DNA of 64,000 nt from NCBI RefSeq assembly GCF_900109175.1, contig NZ_FNZE01000011.1:95437-159436 (forward strand), given 5' to 3'. The DNA comes from Pseudomonas linyingensis. GTDB lineage: Bacteria; Pseudomonadota; Gammaproteobacteria; Pseudomonadales; Pseudomonadaceae. Shown here piece after piece: positions 9,337 to 17,572 of this stretch (its first letter is position 1; the number at the start of each line of letters is the position of its first letter). The position numbers were made by a program, and so were the translations under genes. The notes beneath the pieces were generated by a model. That model ran no database searches and was not told the DNA's origin. It worked only from the letters and a program-made list of their open reading frames with translations.

Positions 9337-9846
9337 ATGAACAAGCTCATGCAGAACGTCCTGACCGGCGCCGTCCTGACCGGCGCCCTGCTGGCCACCC
9401 AGGCCAACGCCGCGGATGCAGTAATCCGCCACAAGATCCCCAACTCCAGCTTCCCCATCGCCCTGGCTGTCGAAGTGCCGGCCTCGGCGACCGTGGTCAA
9501 CCTCAGCGGTAGCGTACCAGTGGCGATCGACGCCAAGGCTCCGGCCGACAGCCTGGCCGCCTACGGTGACACCGAGGCGCAGACCGTCAGCGTTTTCAAG
9601 ACCATCGACAAGACCCTGCAGAGTCTCGGTCTGAACATGGGGGACGTGGTCAAGATGCAGGTATTCCTGGTCGGCGATCCGACCAAGGGCGGCAAGATGG
9701 ACTTCGCCGGCTTCATGAAGGGCTACGGCCAGTTCTTCGGCACCGAGGCCCAGCCTAACCTGCCGGCGCGCTCGGTGATGCAGGTCGCCGGCCTGGTCAA
9801 TCCGGCCTGGCTGGTAGAGATCGAGGTGACCGCCGTCCGTCCCTGA
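9337..9846 (+). CDS. Exported RidA (YjgF/UK114) family protein
   Basis: The 169-residue protein has a clear signal peptide (residues 1-26, ending QANAAD) before a RidA fold with the conserved arginine in NLPARSVMQV (R145) and a terminal EIEVTAV strand. RidA proteins hydrolyse reactive 2-imino acids, the direct products of flavin-dependent amino-acid oxidation. Most are cytosolic, so a periplasmic form directly behind an exported flavin amine oxidase and its cytochrome c is informative. It probably speeds release of the keto acid or aldehyde and ammonia. It starts 27 bases after the cytochrome gene (AAGGAAC site) and is the last gene before the convergent regulator. Confidence 0.88.
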   Translation: MNKLMQNVLTGAVLTGALLATQANAADAVIRHKIPNSSFPIALAVEVPASATVVNLSGSVPVAIDAKAPADSLAAYGDTEAQTVSVFKTIDKTLQSLGLNMGDVVKMQVFLVGDPTKGGKMDFAGFMKGYGQFFGTEAQPNLPARSVMQVAGLVNPAWLVEIEVTAVRP

Positions 9847-9884
9847 GGCGGGCTGCGGTTGCGACGGATAGTGTCCCCTGCGGG

Positions 9885-10790
9885 CTACTCGCCCAGCTCG
9901 CTCAGCGGTAGCTGCCGTGCCGTAGCCAGGTAGGTGCGCACTTGTTCCGCCAGGGTCTCCAGCGTCCCGGTGCCGTAGTGCTGGCGGTCCCAGGCGGCGT
10001 GCAGGGTCACGCCCAGGACGTCGCGTTCGCTGATCTGGATGTGCAGGCCATAGGCGCCGTAGCGCGGTCGGTCGGTGACGATCCCCACGCCATGCCCGCT
10101 GACCGCCAGGGCCTGGATGGTATGCGCCTCGTCGCATTCCTCCACGGAGCTGTATTGCAGCCCGGCACGGGCGACGGCGAGATCGAGTTCGACCCGGCTC
10201 ACGCTGTGCGTGCTGGGCAGGATCAGCGGTTGGGTGAGCAGTTCCTCGAGGTTGATCGCGGTGCGGCCGGCCTGCGCCCAAGGATGGGATTGGGGCACGT
10301 AGGCCTTGATCGGAATCATGCCGAGCAACTGGCTGGCGAACTCTTCGCCGCAAGGGGCCGGGGAGATCACCAGATCGATGCCGCTGCGCAGCTGGTCATG
10401 GATGTGAAAGTGCTCGGCTTCGTGGGTTAGGATCAGCGGAGCTGAGGGCGGCAGGGTAGCAAGGAAGGGTGCCACCAGGCCGCGTATGGTGGCCGGCGTG
10501 GCGGCCAGGTGCAGGCGTTTGATGTGCCCGGTGGCGATGTTCTTCGCCCCGGCCTGCACCAGGCGTGCATTGCTCAGCAGCAGGCGCGCCATGGGCACGA
10601 ACTCGCGTCCGGCCGGGGTCAGCTGCAGCCGGTTGCGGTTGTGGTCGAACAGCTTGAAGCCCAGCTCGCTTTCCAGCGTCTGCAGCTGTCGACTCAGGGC
10701 CGGTTGCGCAATGAACAGCTGGCCAGCCGCGGCGGTGACCGTGCCGGTATCCACAACCATCAGGAAGCATTCGATGCGACGTATGTTCAT
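9885..10790 (-). CDS. LysR-family transcriptional regulator
   Basis: The 301-residue protein begins with the winged-helix HTH of LysR regulators (MNIRRIECFLMVVDTGTVTAAA, then QPALSRQLQTLESELGFKLF). The effector domain occupies residues about 90-295. It is convergent with the oxidase/cytochrome/RidA genes and divergent from the MFS-ThDP operon, so it is the obvious candidate regulator of both arms. The inducer is probably a pathway substrate or keto acid. A TATGG-N8-CCATA dyad lies in the divergent intergenic space. Confidence 0.9.
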   Translation of the reverse strand: MNIRRIECFLMVVDTGTVTAAAGQLFIAQPALSRQLQTLESELGFKLFDHNRNRLQLTPAGREFVPMARLLLSNARLVQAGAKNIATGHIKRLHLAATPATIRGLVAPFLATLPPSAPLILTHEAEHFHIHDQLRSGIDLVISPAPCGEEFASQLLGMIPIKAYVPQSHPWAQAGRTAINLEELLTQPLILPSTHSVSRVELDLAVARAGLQYSSVEECDEAHTIQALAVSGHGVGIVTDRPRYGAYGLHIQISERDVLGVTLHAAWDRQHYGTGTLETLAEQVRTYLATARQLPLSELGE

Positions 10791-10844
10791 GCATCAAAGC
10801 ATATCAAAAGAGCATGGATAGGCAAGGAAATAGGCATTGGACGT

Positions 10845-10862
10845 TATGGAGTGTGAACCATA
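10845..10862. promoter_or_regulatory. Candidate operator dyad in the lysR/MFS divergent region
   Basis: TATGG and CCATA form a 5-bp inverted repeat with 8 bases between. They lie 55 bases upstream of the lysR start and about 170 upstream of the MFS start, in a low-GC intergenic stretch. LysR proteins often bind such dyads, but the arms are short and no second copy was found near the other cluster genes. Confidence 0.25.
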
Positions 10863-11033
10863 GTCTTTTCAATGTCATGACGGAAATTAACCAGGCTCTC
10901 CGTGAGAGTCGCCCGAATCATTCGGAAGCTTGGGCGAATAACGATTACGGGTTGACTCCAGTAGGCGGAAATTTTCGCCGCGCGGCGGATAGTCGCTCTC
11001 CAGCTAATAATTAAGAAATCGGAGATATTCCAA

Positions 11034-12359
11034 TTGAGTACTCACGAACTGACGGCGTCTGCAGCAGTGGAACCATCCAAGCCAGCTTCGCTACGCAAAG
11101 TTGCCGCCGCCGCTTATATCGGCACTGCGCTGGAATGGTATGACTTCTTCCTGTTCGGCACTATGGCGGCGATTGTCTTCGCGCCATTGTTCTTCCCGGG
11201 CAGCGATCCGTCGCTGTCGATGATCGGCGCCTTCCTCAGCTTCGGCGTCGGCTTCATCGCCCGCCCGGTGGGCGCGGTCATCTTCGGTCACATCGGCGAC
11301 AAGTACGGTCGGCGCAGTGCGCTGGTCATCACCATCGCCCTGATGGGCGTGGCCACCACACTGATCGGCGTGCTGCCGACCTTCGCCACGGCGGGCATAG
11401 TCGCGCCGATCCTGCTCACCCTGCTGCGCGCTGTGCAGGGCGTGGCGACCGGCGGCGAATGGGGCGGTGCGACCCTGCTGGCTCTCGAGAATGCGCCGAA
11501 GAAGAGCCGCGGTTTCTACGCCGCCATCGTCCAGCTCGGCGCGCCCACCGGCACCCTGCTGTCCTCCGGTGCCGTGGCGCTTGCCGCCTCGCTGCCCGGC
11601 GACGCCTTCCTCGACTGGGCCTGGCGCGTGCCGTTCCTGGTCTCCATTGTGCTGGTCGGCCTGGCCGTGTGGCTGCGCTGGAACGTGGAGGAGACCCCGG
11701 AGTTCCGCAAGCTGGCTGCCGCGAACAAGACCGAGTCGCTGCCGGTGGTCGAGGTGTTCCGCAGCGTACCTGGCCGCCTGGCGATTGGCATCGCCGCCTA
11801 CCTGTTCGGCAACGCCGGCTTCTTCATCATCACCACCTTCATGATCGGCTACGTGACCCGCACCCTGGGCATGCCCAGCACGGTGATCCTGCAGGGGCTA
11901 ACCATCGGTGCCGTCGCCCAGATGGTGGTGCTGGTGTTGGCCGGCAAGCTAGCCGACCGTATCGGTGCCGGCAAGACCGTGGCGCTGGGCTACGTGATCT
12001 GCCTGGCGTTGGCCTTCCCGATCTTCGCCCTGGTCGATACCCGGGACAACGGCCTGATCATGCTGGCGATGGTCTGCGGCGTCGGCCTGTCGTCGATTTC
12101 CTACGCCCCGATCGGCGCGCTACTCACCCAGCTGTTCCCCGCCCACCTGCACTACAGCGGCCTAGGCCTGTCGGCGAACCTCGCCGGGCTAATCGCCGGC
12201 TTCATGCCGGCCGTCGCCACCTGGTTCCTGATGCTGTCGGACAACGCCTCCTGGGGGCCGGCATCGTTGCTGGCGACGATTTCCCTCGTGTCCCTGATCG
12301 GGACGCTCCTGGCCATGAAAGTGATCAAAGATGATGCAAGCAAAGCAGTTGGAGAATGA
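11034..12359 (+). CDS. MFS transporter, metabolite:H+ symporter (MHS) type
   Basis: The 441-residue membrane protein has 12 predicted helices. MHS features are GTALEWYDFFLFG in helix 1, the GHIGDKYGRRSAL loop motif between helices 2 and 3, and GGEWGGATLLALE in helix 4. Members (ShiA, ProP, KgtP, citrate carriers) import organic acids, keto acids or betaines with protons. I chose the TTG start at 11034 because GGAG (11021) is correctly spaced before it and no better ATG precedes helix 1. The stop is 4 bases before the ThDP-enzyme start. In context it may import the keto acid made in the periplasm. Confidence 0.88.
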   Translation: MSTHELTASAAVEPSKPASLRKVAAAAYIGTALEWYDFFLFGTMAAIVFAPLFFPGSDPSLSMIGAFLSFGVGFIARPVGAVIFGHIGDKYGRRSALVITIALMGVATTLIGVLPTFATAGIVAPILLTLLRAVQGVATGGEWGGATLLALENAPKKSRGFYAAIVQLGAPTGTLLSSGAVALAASLPGDAFLDWAWRVPFLVSIVLVGLAVWLRWNVEETPEFRKLAAANKTESLPVVEVFRSVPGRLAIGIAAYLFGNAGFFIITTFMIGYVTRTLGMPSTVILQGLTIGAVAQMVVLVLAGKLADRIGAGKTVALGYVICLALAFPIFALVDTRDNGLIMLAMVCGVGLSSISYAPIGALLTQLFPAHLHYSGLGLSANLAGLIAGFMPAVATWFLMLSDNASWGPASLLATISLVSLIGTLLAMKVIKDDASKAVGE

Positions 12360-12363
12360 GACC

Positions 12364-14013
12364 ATGACGGAATTGCGTAGTGGCGGTCAGCTCGTGGTCG
12401 AGCAATTGCTCCGCGAAGGTGTGGATACCGCGTTCTGTGTTCCCGGTGAAAGCTATCTGGAGGTGCTGGACGCGTTGCATGACGCGCCGATCAAGCTGGT
12501 GGTGTGCCGTCAGGAAGGCGGCGCCGGCTACATGGCCGACGCCCATGCGCGGGTCACCGGCAAGCCCGGCGTGTTCATGGTCACCCGCGGTCCGGGCGCG
12601 GCCAACGCCATGGTCGCCATCCACACCGCCTGGCAGGACAGCGTGCCGCTGGTGCTGTTCGTCGGTCTGATCCCGCGCGCCGAGACCTACCGCGAATCGT
12701 TCCAGGAGTTCGATCTCGACGGCTGGTTCGGCAGCACCGCCAAGGCGGTGTTCCAGATCGAGCACGCCGAGCGCGTGCCGGAACTGGTCGCCCGCGCCTT
12801 CGCCATCGCCCGCTCCGGACGCCCGGGGCCGGTAGTGATCGGCCTGCCGGAAGACATGCTGCGCGACCGCGTCGCCGTCCAGGCCACCGACTCCATCAGC
12901 GTGCAGCCGAGCGTGCCGGCCGCGCAAACCATGGACGAACTGGCCTCGCTGCTGGCCACCGCCGCCCGCCCGCTGGTGGTGCTCGGCGGTGGCGGCTGGA
13001 CCCCGGCCGCCAGCCGTCAGATCCAGGCCTGGGCCGAGCGCTACCAGCTGCCGGTAACCGTCGACTTCAACTGCCTGGACCTGATCGACCAGCGCTCGCC
13101 GAGCTACGTCGGTTCGCTGGGCTATGGCCGCGCGCAGACCCTCGCCGAGGCCATGCGCGACGCCGACCTGGTGATCGGCATCGGCTCGCCGCTGGGCGAC
13201 ATCGTTACCGACAGCTGGGCGCTGCTGCCGGTGCACGGCCACCCTGCCCGTCTGGTCACCGTGCTGCCCGACCACAACGCTCTGGGCGCTGCCCACCCGC
13301 GGGCGCAGCGCATCACCGCCAGCGTTGTCGACTTCGCCGCCGCGCTGGCCAACCTGCAGCCGGGCGAGCAGCCGGTCTGGGCCGAACGCACCCGCGCCCT
13401 GCACGAGGCGGGCGAGCAGTACCGCTGCCCGGCGCCGATTGCCGGCAACGTCGACCTCAACGCGATCTTCAGCCACTTGCAGGCCAGCCTGCCGGAGGAC
13501 ACCCTCGTCACCTGGGGCGCGGGCAACCACGCCGGCTGGGCCGGGCGCTTCATGCGCTTCACCGGCTACCCGTCGCAGCTGGCTCCGCGCAACGGCTCCA
13601 TGGGCTACGGCGTGCCGGCGGCGATCGCCGCGGCGCTGGCCCAGCCGGGCCGCCAGGTGCTGTCGGTGGCTGGTGACGGCTGCTTCATGATGAACGGCCA
13701 GGAAATCGCCGTGGCCCGTGGCCTGGGCGTGGCGCCGCTGATCGTCGTGCTCAACAACGGCATGTACGGAACCATCCGCACCCACCAGGAAATCCACCAC
13801 CCGCACCGGGTCAGCGGCACCGACCTGGTCAATCCCGACTTCGCCGCCTACGCCCGCGCCTACGGCGGCCACGGCGAGGTGGTCGAGCGCACCGAGGAGT
13901 TCGCCGGCGCCCTGGAGCGCGCGCGCGCCTCGGGGGTGGTCAGCATCATCGAGATCCGCATTGCGCAGGACATCATCAGCCCCGAGTTGCGGATGAGCGA
14001 TCTCCATCAGTAA
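12364..14013 (+). CDS. Thiamine-diphosphate enzyme (acetolactate synthase / 2-oxoacid decarboxylase-like)
   Basis: The 549-residue protein has the three-domain ThDP plan. The N-terminal PYR domain carries the catalytic glutamate (CRQEGG, E51), followed by a central Rossmann-like domain and a C-terminal PP domain with the Mg-ThDP motif GDGCFMMNGQE...NNGMYG. ATG 12364 with GGAG upstream is preferred over the in-frame ATG at 12331, which lies inside the MFS gene. The family contains acetolactate synthases, benzoylformate and other 2-oxoacid decarboxylases. Next to an amine oxidase and an aldehyde dehydrogenase, decarboxylation of a keto acid to an aldehyde is the natural guess. No small regulatory acetolactate-synthase subunit is nearby. 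Confidence 0.85.
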   Translation: MTELRSGGQLVVEQLLREGVDTAFCVPGESYLEVLDALHDAPIKLVVCRQEGGAGYMADAHARVTGKPGVFMVTRGPGAANAMVAIHTAWQDSVPLVLFVGLIPRAETYRESFQEFDLDGWFGSTAKAVFQIEHAERVPELVARAFAIARSGRPGPVVIGLPEDMLRDRVAVQATDSISVQPSVPAAQTMDELASLLATAARPLVVLGGGGWTPAASRQIQAWAERYQLPVTVDFNCLDLIDQRSPSYVGSLGYGRAQTLAEAMRDADLVIGIGSPLGDIVTDSWALLPVHGHPARLVTVLPDHNALGAAHPRAQRITASVVDFAAALANLQPGEQPVWAERTRALHEAGEQYRCPAPIAGNVDLNAIFSHLQASLPEDTLVTWGAGNHAGWAGRFMRFTGYPSQLAPRNGSMGYGVPAAIAAALAQPGRQVLSVAGDGCFMMNGQEIAVARGLGVAPLIVVLNNGMYGTIRTHQEIHHPHRVSGTDLVNPDFAAYARAYGGHGEVVERTEEFAGALERARASGVVSIIEIRIAQDIISPELRMSDLHQ

Positions 14014-14069
14014 CCGGCGGCTCGACCTTCGTCGTGCCGCAGGAGCCCTTTGCTAGGAAAGGCCCTCTT

Positions 14070-14120
14070 GGATGGGTGGCATCGGCGGCGTCTGCCGCAG
14101 ATGCCCTCATCCACTTTTTT
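14070..14120 (+). terminator. Rho-independent terminator-like hairpin after the ThDP gene
   Basis: An imperfect hairpin forms from GGATG (14070-14074) with CATCC (14108-14112), enclosing GGCATC/GATGCC and GGCGGC/GCCGC pairs. It is followed by ACTTTTTT (14113-14120). It lies between the ThDP and aldehyde dehydrogenase genes, so the latter may be only partly read from the upstream promoter. Confidence 0.55.
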
Positions 14121-14192
14121 CGACCGCCTTCCGGCTCCCGGCCCCCGACAAGTGCACCACCGCCCCCACGTCCTTCCCGAGAGAACAGCCCC

Positions 14193-15686
14193 ATGACCAC
14201 CCTGACCCGCGCCGACTGGGAGCAACGTGCCCGGTCGCTGTCCATCGAGACCCGCGCCTTCATCCACGGCGAATACGTCGACGCCGTCGGCGGAGACACC
14301 TTCGACTGCCTTAGCCCGATCGACGGCCGTCTGCTCGGCCAGGTGGCCAGCTGCGCCGCCGCCGACGCCGAGCGCGCGGTGGCCGATGCCCGCGCCGCCT
14401 TCGACTCCGGCGTGTGGTCGCGCCTGGCCCCGGCTGAGCGCAAGCAAGCGATGGTCCGTTTCGGCAACCTGATCGCGCAGCACGCCGAAGAACTGGCGCT
14501 GCTGGAAACCCTCGACATGGGCAAGCCGGTCGCCCACGCCCTGACCCTCGACATGGTGGCCGCCGCCGAGTGCATCTGCTGGAGCGGCGAGGCCCTCGAC
14601 AAGATCTACGACGAGGTGGCGCCGACCCCCCACGACCAGCTCGGCCTGGTCACCCGCGAGCCGATCGGCGTGGTCGCCGCCATCGTGCCGTGGAACTTCC
14701 CGCTGATGATGAGCAGCTGGAAGCTCGGCCCGGCGCTGGCCAGCGGCAACTCGGTGATCCTCAAGCCCTCGGAGAAGTCGCCGCTGACTGCCATCCGCAT
14801 CGCCGCCCTGGCGGTCGAGGCCGGCATCCCGGCCGGTGTGTTCAACGTGCTGCCGGGCTTCGGCCATACCGTGGGCCAGGCCCTGGCCCTGAACATGGAT
14901 GTCGACACCCTGGTGTTCACCGGCTCCACCCGGATCGCCAAGCAGCTGATGATCTATGCCGGCGAGTCGAACATGAAGCGCGTATGGCTGGAGGCCGGCG
15001 GCAAGAGCGCCAACATCGTCTGCGCCGACGCCCCGGATCTGCAGGCAGCCGCACAGGCAGCCGCCGCCGCCATCGCCTTCAACCAGGGCGAGGTGTGCAC
15101 CGCCGGCTCGCGACTGCTGGTCGAGCGCTCGATCCAGGAACACTTCGTGCCCATGGTGGTCGAGGCCCTCAAGACCTGGAGACCGGGCCACCCGCTGGAT
15201 CCGTCGACCATGGTCGGCGCGCTGGTCGACCGCCAGCACCTCGAAAGCGTGCTTGGCTACATCGCCGCCGGTGAGGCCGAGGGCGCCACCCTGCGCTGCG
15301 GCGGGTGCCGCGTGCTGGAGGAAAGCGGTGGGGTGTACGTCGAGCCGACCCTGTTCGACGGTGTGAACAACACCATGAAGATCGCCCGCGAGGAAATCTT
15401 CGGCCCGGTGCTGGCGGTGATTCCCTTCGACGACATTGAGGAGGCGCTGCAGATCGCCAACGACAGCCCCTACGGCCTGGCCGCCGCGGTGTGGACCCGC
15501 GACCTGTCCAAGGCCCACCTGGCTGCCAAGGCGTTGCGCGCCGGCAGCGTGTGGATCAACCAGTACAACGGCGGCGACATGACCGCGCCGTTCGGTGGCT
15601 TCAAGCAGTCCGGCAACGGCCGCGACAAGTCGCTGCATGCCTTCGACAAGTACACCGAGCTCAAGGCCACTTGGATCAAGCTTTAG
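14193..15686 (+). CDS. Aldehyde dehydrogenase, PuuC-like (gamma-Glu-gamma-aminobutyraldehyde type)
   Basis: The 497-residue NAD(P)-dependent aldehyde dehydrogenase has the cofactor loop PWNFPLMM, FTGSTRIAKQ, catalytic Glu in LEAGGKSANIV (E267) and nucleophile Cys in NQGEVCTAGSR (C302). Length and sequence style are closest to PuuC (about 495 residues), which oxidises gamma-glutamyl-aminobutyraldehyde or similar amine-derived aldehydes to acids. The start is ATG 14193 after GAGAAC; a longer frame upstream overlaps the terminator and is unlikely. It fits as the last step of an amine or amino-acid breakdown route. The actual aldehyde is unknown. Confidence 0.9.
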   Translation: MTTLTRADWEQRARSLSIETRAFIHGEYVDAVGGDTFDCLSPIDGRLLGQVASCAAADAERAVADARAAFDSGVWSRLAPAERKQAMVRFGNLIAQHAEELALLETLDMGKPVAHALTLDMVAAAECICWSGEALDKIYDEVAPTPHDQLGLVTREPIGVVAAIVPWNFPLMMSSWKLGPALASGNSVILKPSEKSPLTAIRIAALAVEAGIPAGVFNVLPGFGHTVGQALALNMDVDTLVFTGSTRIAKQLMIYAGESNMKRVWLEAGGKSANIVCADAPDLQAAAQAAAAAIAFNQGEVCTAGSRLLVERSIQEHFVPMVVEALKTWRPGHPLDPSTMVGALVDRQHLESVLGYIAAGEAEGATLRCGGCRVLEESGGVYVEPTLFDGVNNTMKIAREEIFGPVLAVIPFDDIEEALQIANDSPYGLAAAVWTRDLSKAHLAAKALRAGSVWINQYNGGDMTAPFGGFKQSGNGRDKSLHAFDKYTELKATWIKL

Positions 15687-15699
15687 GGAAACGCTGAAA

Positions 15700-15782
15700 G
15701 CCACCCGCCAGGGACTCCCGCGCAAACGAGAGCCCGGGTGCTCAGAGCTTTCTGGATCCCTGCCTGCGCGGGAATGACACGG
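15700..15782. repeat. Intergenic dispersed repeat
   Basis: The stretch ending GGATCCCTGCCTGCGCGGGA resembles a dispersed repeat common in many proteobacterial genomes, whose translation often reads VIPAQAGIQ. It sits directly at the 3' break of the decayed enolase-superfamily gene, downstream of the aldehyde dehydrogenase. Only this copy was noticed in the window. Confidence 0.5.
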
Positions 15783-16050
15783 ATAGTCGCAGGCGCGCTG
15801 GCGGATAAATTCCCAGTGCTCGGCCGGGCTGGTGAGCTTTTCGCCGGTAGCGATTGGCGTGTCGAATAGCCGGGCCAGCTCGGCGTGGCCCTCGGCGTCG
15901 TAGCAGTCCAGCGACTCCTCGATCCACACCAGCTCGAACTCCTCCAAGCGCCGGCACATGCGCCGCGCATGTCGCTGCGGTTCTCGCCGATCAGGTTGGG
16001 CGCCACTTATTCGATGAGAACCGCATCATCATCAATACCCGCTGAACGTC
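15783..16050 (-). pseudogene. Enolase-superfamily (mandelate racemase/dehydratase) remnant
   Basis: Two pieces of one protein are visible on the minus strand in different frames. Near 16050-15985, IDDDAVLIE and APNLIGENRSDMRG resemble the junction between capping and barrel domains. From about 15957, RRLEEFELVWIEESLDCYDAEGH and LARLFDTPIATGEKLTSPAEHW match the barrel strands with the metal-binding WIEE and IATGE motifs. About 100 residues between them are missing, and the C-terminal third is replaced by the intergenic repeat. The intact family dehydrates or racemises sugar acids and related acids. The gene is clearly non-functional. Confidence 0.75.
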
Positions 16051-16248
16051 CTCTGATCGTGCGCCAGCGGCCGGTGGCAGCCGACCGTGCTCCTGGGGTT
16101 ACCCTTGCCCCGTCCTCGTGGCTGCCCCGAAGCGCTGAAGAACCGCCCTCAAGCTGGCTCCACCGCCCATGCCCGCCTTCTGCCTGCAGCGCCAACAACC
16201 CTGAAAAGCCCGGCGCGGCCATGGCACGCGCCGACTCCCACATCCCGC

Positions 16249-17460
16249 TCAGACACCAAGGATGTTGCGCTCTGGCCCGAACGGGAAGGCAGTGATGTTT
16301 TCGGCGCCCTGCTCCTGCACCACCAGGATGTCATGCTCGCGGTAGCCTCCGGCGCCAGCCTGGCCTTCGGGCAGCATGATCATTGGCTCCATCGACACAA
16401 CCATGCCCGGCTCGAGCACCGTCTCGATGTCCTCGCGCAACTCCAGCCCGGCCTCGCGGCCGTAGTAGTGGCTGAGCACGCCGAACGAGTGACCGTAGCC
16501 GAAGGTGCGGTACTGCAGCAGGTCGTGCTGCTGGTAGATCTCGTTCAACTCGGCGGCGATGTCGCAGCAGCGCACGCCGGGGCGGATCAGTTCGAGGCCG
16601 CGCTTATGCACCTGGCAGTTGATCTCCCACAACTGCAGATGGCGCTCGCTCGGCTCGCCGAAGAACAGGGTGCGCTCCAGCGCAGTGTAGTAGCCGGCAA
16701 TCATCGGGAAGCAGTTGAGCGAGAGGATGTCGCCGCGCTGCACCCGGCGGGTGGTGACCGGGTTGTGTGCGCCGTCGGTGTTGAGCCCGGACTGAAACCA
16801 GGTCCAAGTGTCGCGCAGCTCGCCGTGCGGCACGCGGCGGGCGATCTCACGAGTCATCGCCGTGGTGGCGGCCAGCGCCACCTGGTATTCCGGCACGCCC
16901 TCGGCGATTGCCTCGACGCAGGCGGCGCCGCCGATGTCGGCCACCGCCGCGCCGATCTTGATCAGCTCGATTTCCTCGGCGGACTTGACCATGCGCATGC
17001 GCATGGTGGCCGGCGCCACGTCGAGGAACTCGATACCTTCTAGCGCGACGTCGAACTTGCGGCGGTGATCGAGGCTGACGTGGTCGAACTCCAGGCCGAC
17101 GCGGCGGGCGCCCTGCGGCACCGCCTCGCGCACGGCGCGGAAGTAGTTGTCGCGCTGCCAGTCGGTGTAGATCAGGTTGTCGCCCAGGCTTCGGCGATAG
17201 CCCTGGCCGCCGTCGATGTTAGTGGTGATCAGCGTCGAGCGGTCCTGGGTCACCACCAGCGCATAGCTCCGGCCGAAGGAGCAGTAGAGAAAGTCGCCGA
17301 AGTAGTTGACGTTGTGGATCGAGGTCAGCACCACTGTGTCCAGCTGCAGCGCCTGCATCTGGACGCGCAGCATGGCCAGGCGACGGTTCATCTCCGCCAC
17401 GCTGAAAGTGGCGCGCATTTTCGGCCCGTTGGGCAGGTTGATAAGGCTGGGCATGCTCAT
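16249..17460 (-). CDS. Creatinase (creatine amidinohydrolase, EC 3.5.3.3)
   Basis: Creatinase hydrolyses creatine to sarcosine and urea. From ATG 17460 (CAGGAGT just upstream) the protein is 403 residues, exactly the length of the Pseudomonas putida enzyme. It keeps the residues known to matter there at the same numbers: R64, catalytic H232 (NTDGAHNPVTTRR), E262 (ALERTLF), R335 (YYGREAGLE) and E358 (SMEPMIML). The fold is the metal-independent pita-bread (M24) family. The protein lacks a signal peptide and is cytosolic. A GcvA-like regulator gene lies directly upstream in the same direction, and a 19-bp palindromic site lies about 90 bases before the start. Urea from the reaction can feed the nearby urease. 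Confidence 0.95.
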   Translation of the reverse strand: MSMPSLINLPNGPKMRATFSVAEMNRRLAMLRVQMQALQLDTVVLTSIHNVNYFGDFLYCSFGRSYALVVTQDRSTLITTNIDGGQGYRRSLGDNLIYTDWQRDNYFRAVREAVPQGARRVGLEFDHVSLDHRRKFDVALEGIEFLDVAPATMRMRMVKSAEEIELIKIGAAVADIGGAACVEAIAEGVPEYQVALAATTAMTREIARRVPHGELRDTWTWFQSGLNTDGAHNPVTTRRVQRGDILSLNCFPMIAGYYTALERTLFFGEPSERHLQLWEINCQVHKRGLELIRPGVRCCDIAAELNEIYQQHDLLQYRTFGYGHSFGVLSHYYGREAGLELREDIETVLEPGMVVSMEPMIMLPEGQAGAGGYREHDILVVQEQGAENITAFPFGPERNILGV

Positions 17461-17550
17461 GCCGGGACTCCTGTTCGGTGTTGAGAGGATGTGGGCCACA
17501 GCATCCTCCCGGGCAGTCCAGGCGAACAAACGGCGATTCTTAATCCTCAG

Positions 17551-17569
17551 CCATTAGCCGGCCTAATGG
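17551..17569. promoter_or_regulatory. Palindromic operator, copy 1 (upstream of creatinase)
   Basis: CCATTAG-CCGGC-CTAATGG is a perfect 7-bp dyad 90 bases before the creatinase start and just after the LysR-gene stop. The core CATTAGCCGGCCTAATGGC (17552-17570) recurs exactly at 18553-18571. The ATTAG/CTAAT arms match the CTAAT element known for GcvA, the family of the adjacent regulator. Confidence 0.75.
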
Positions 17570-17572
17570 CGC

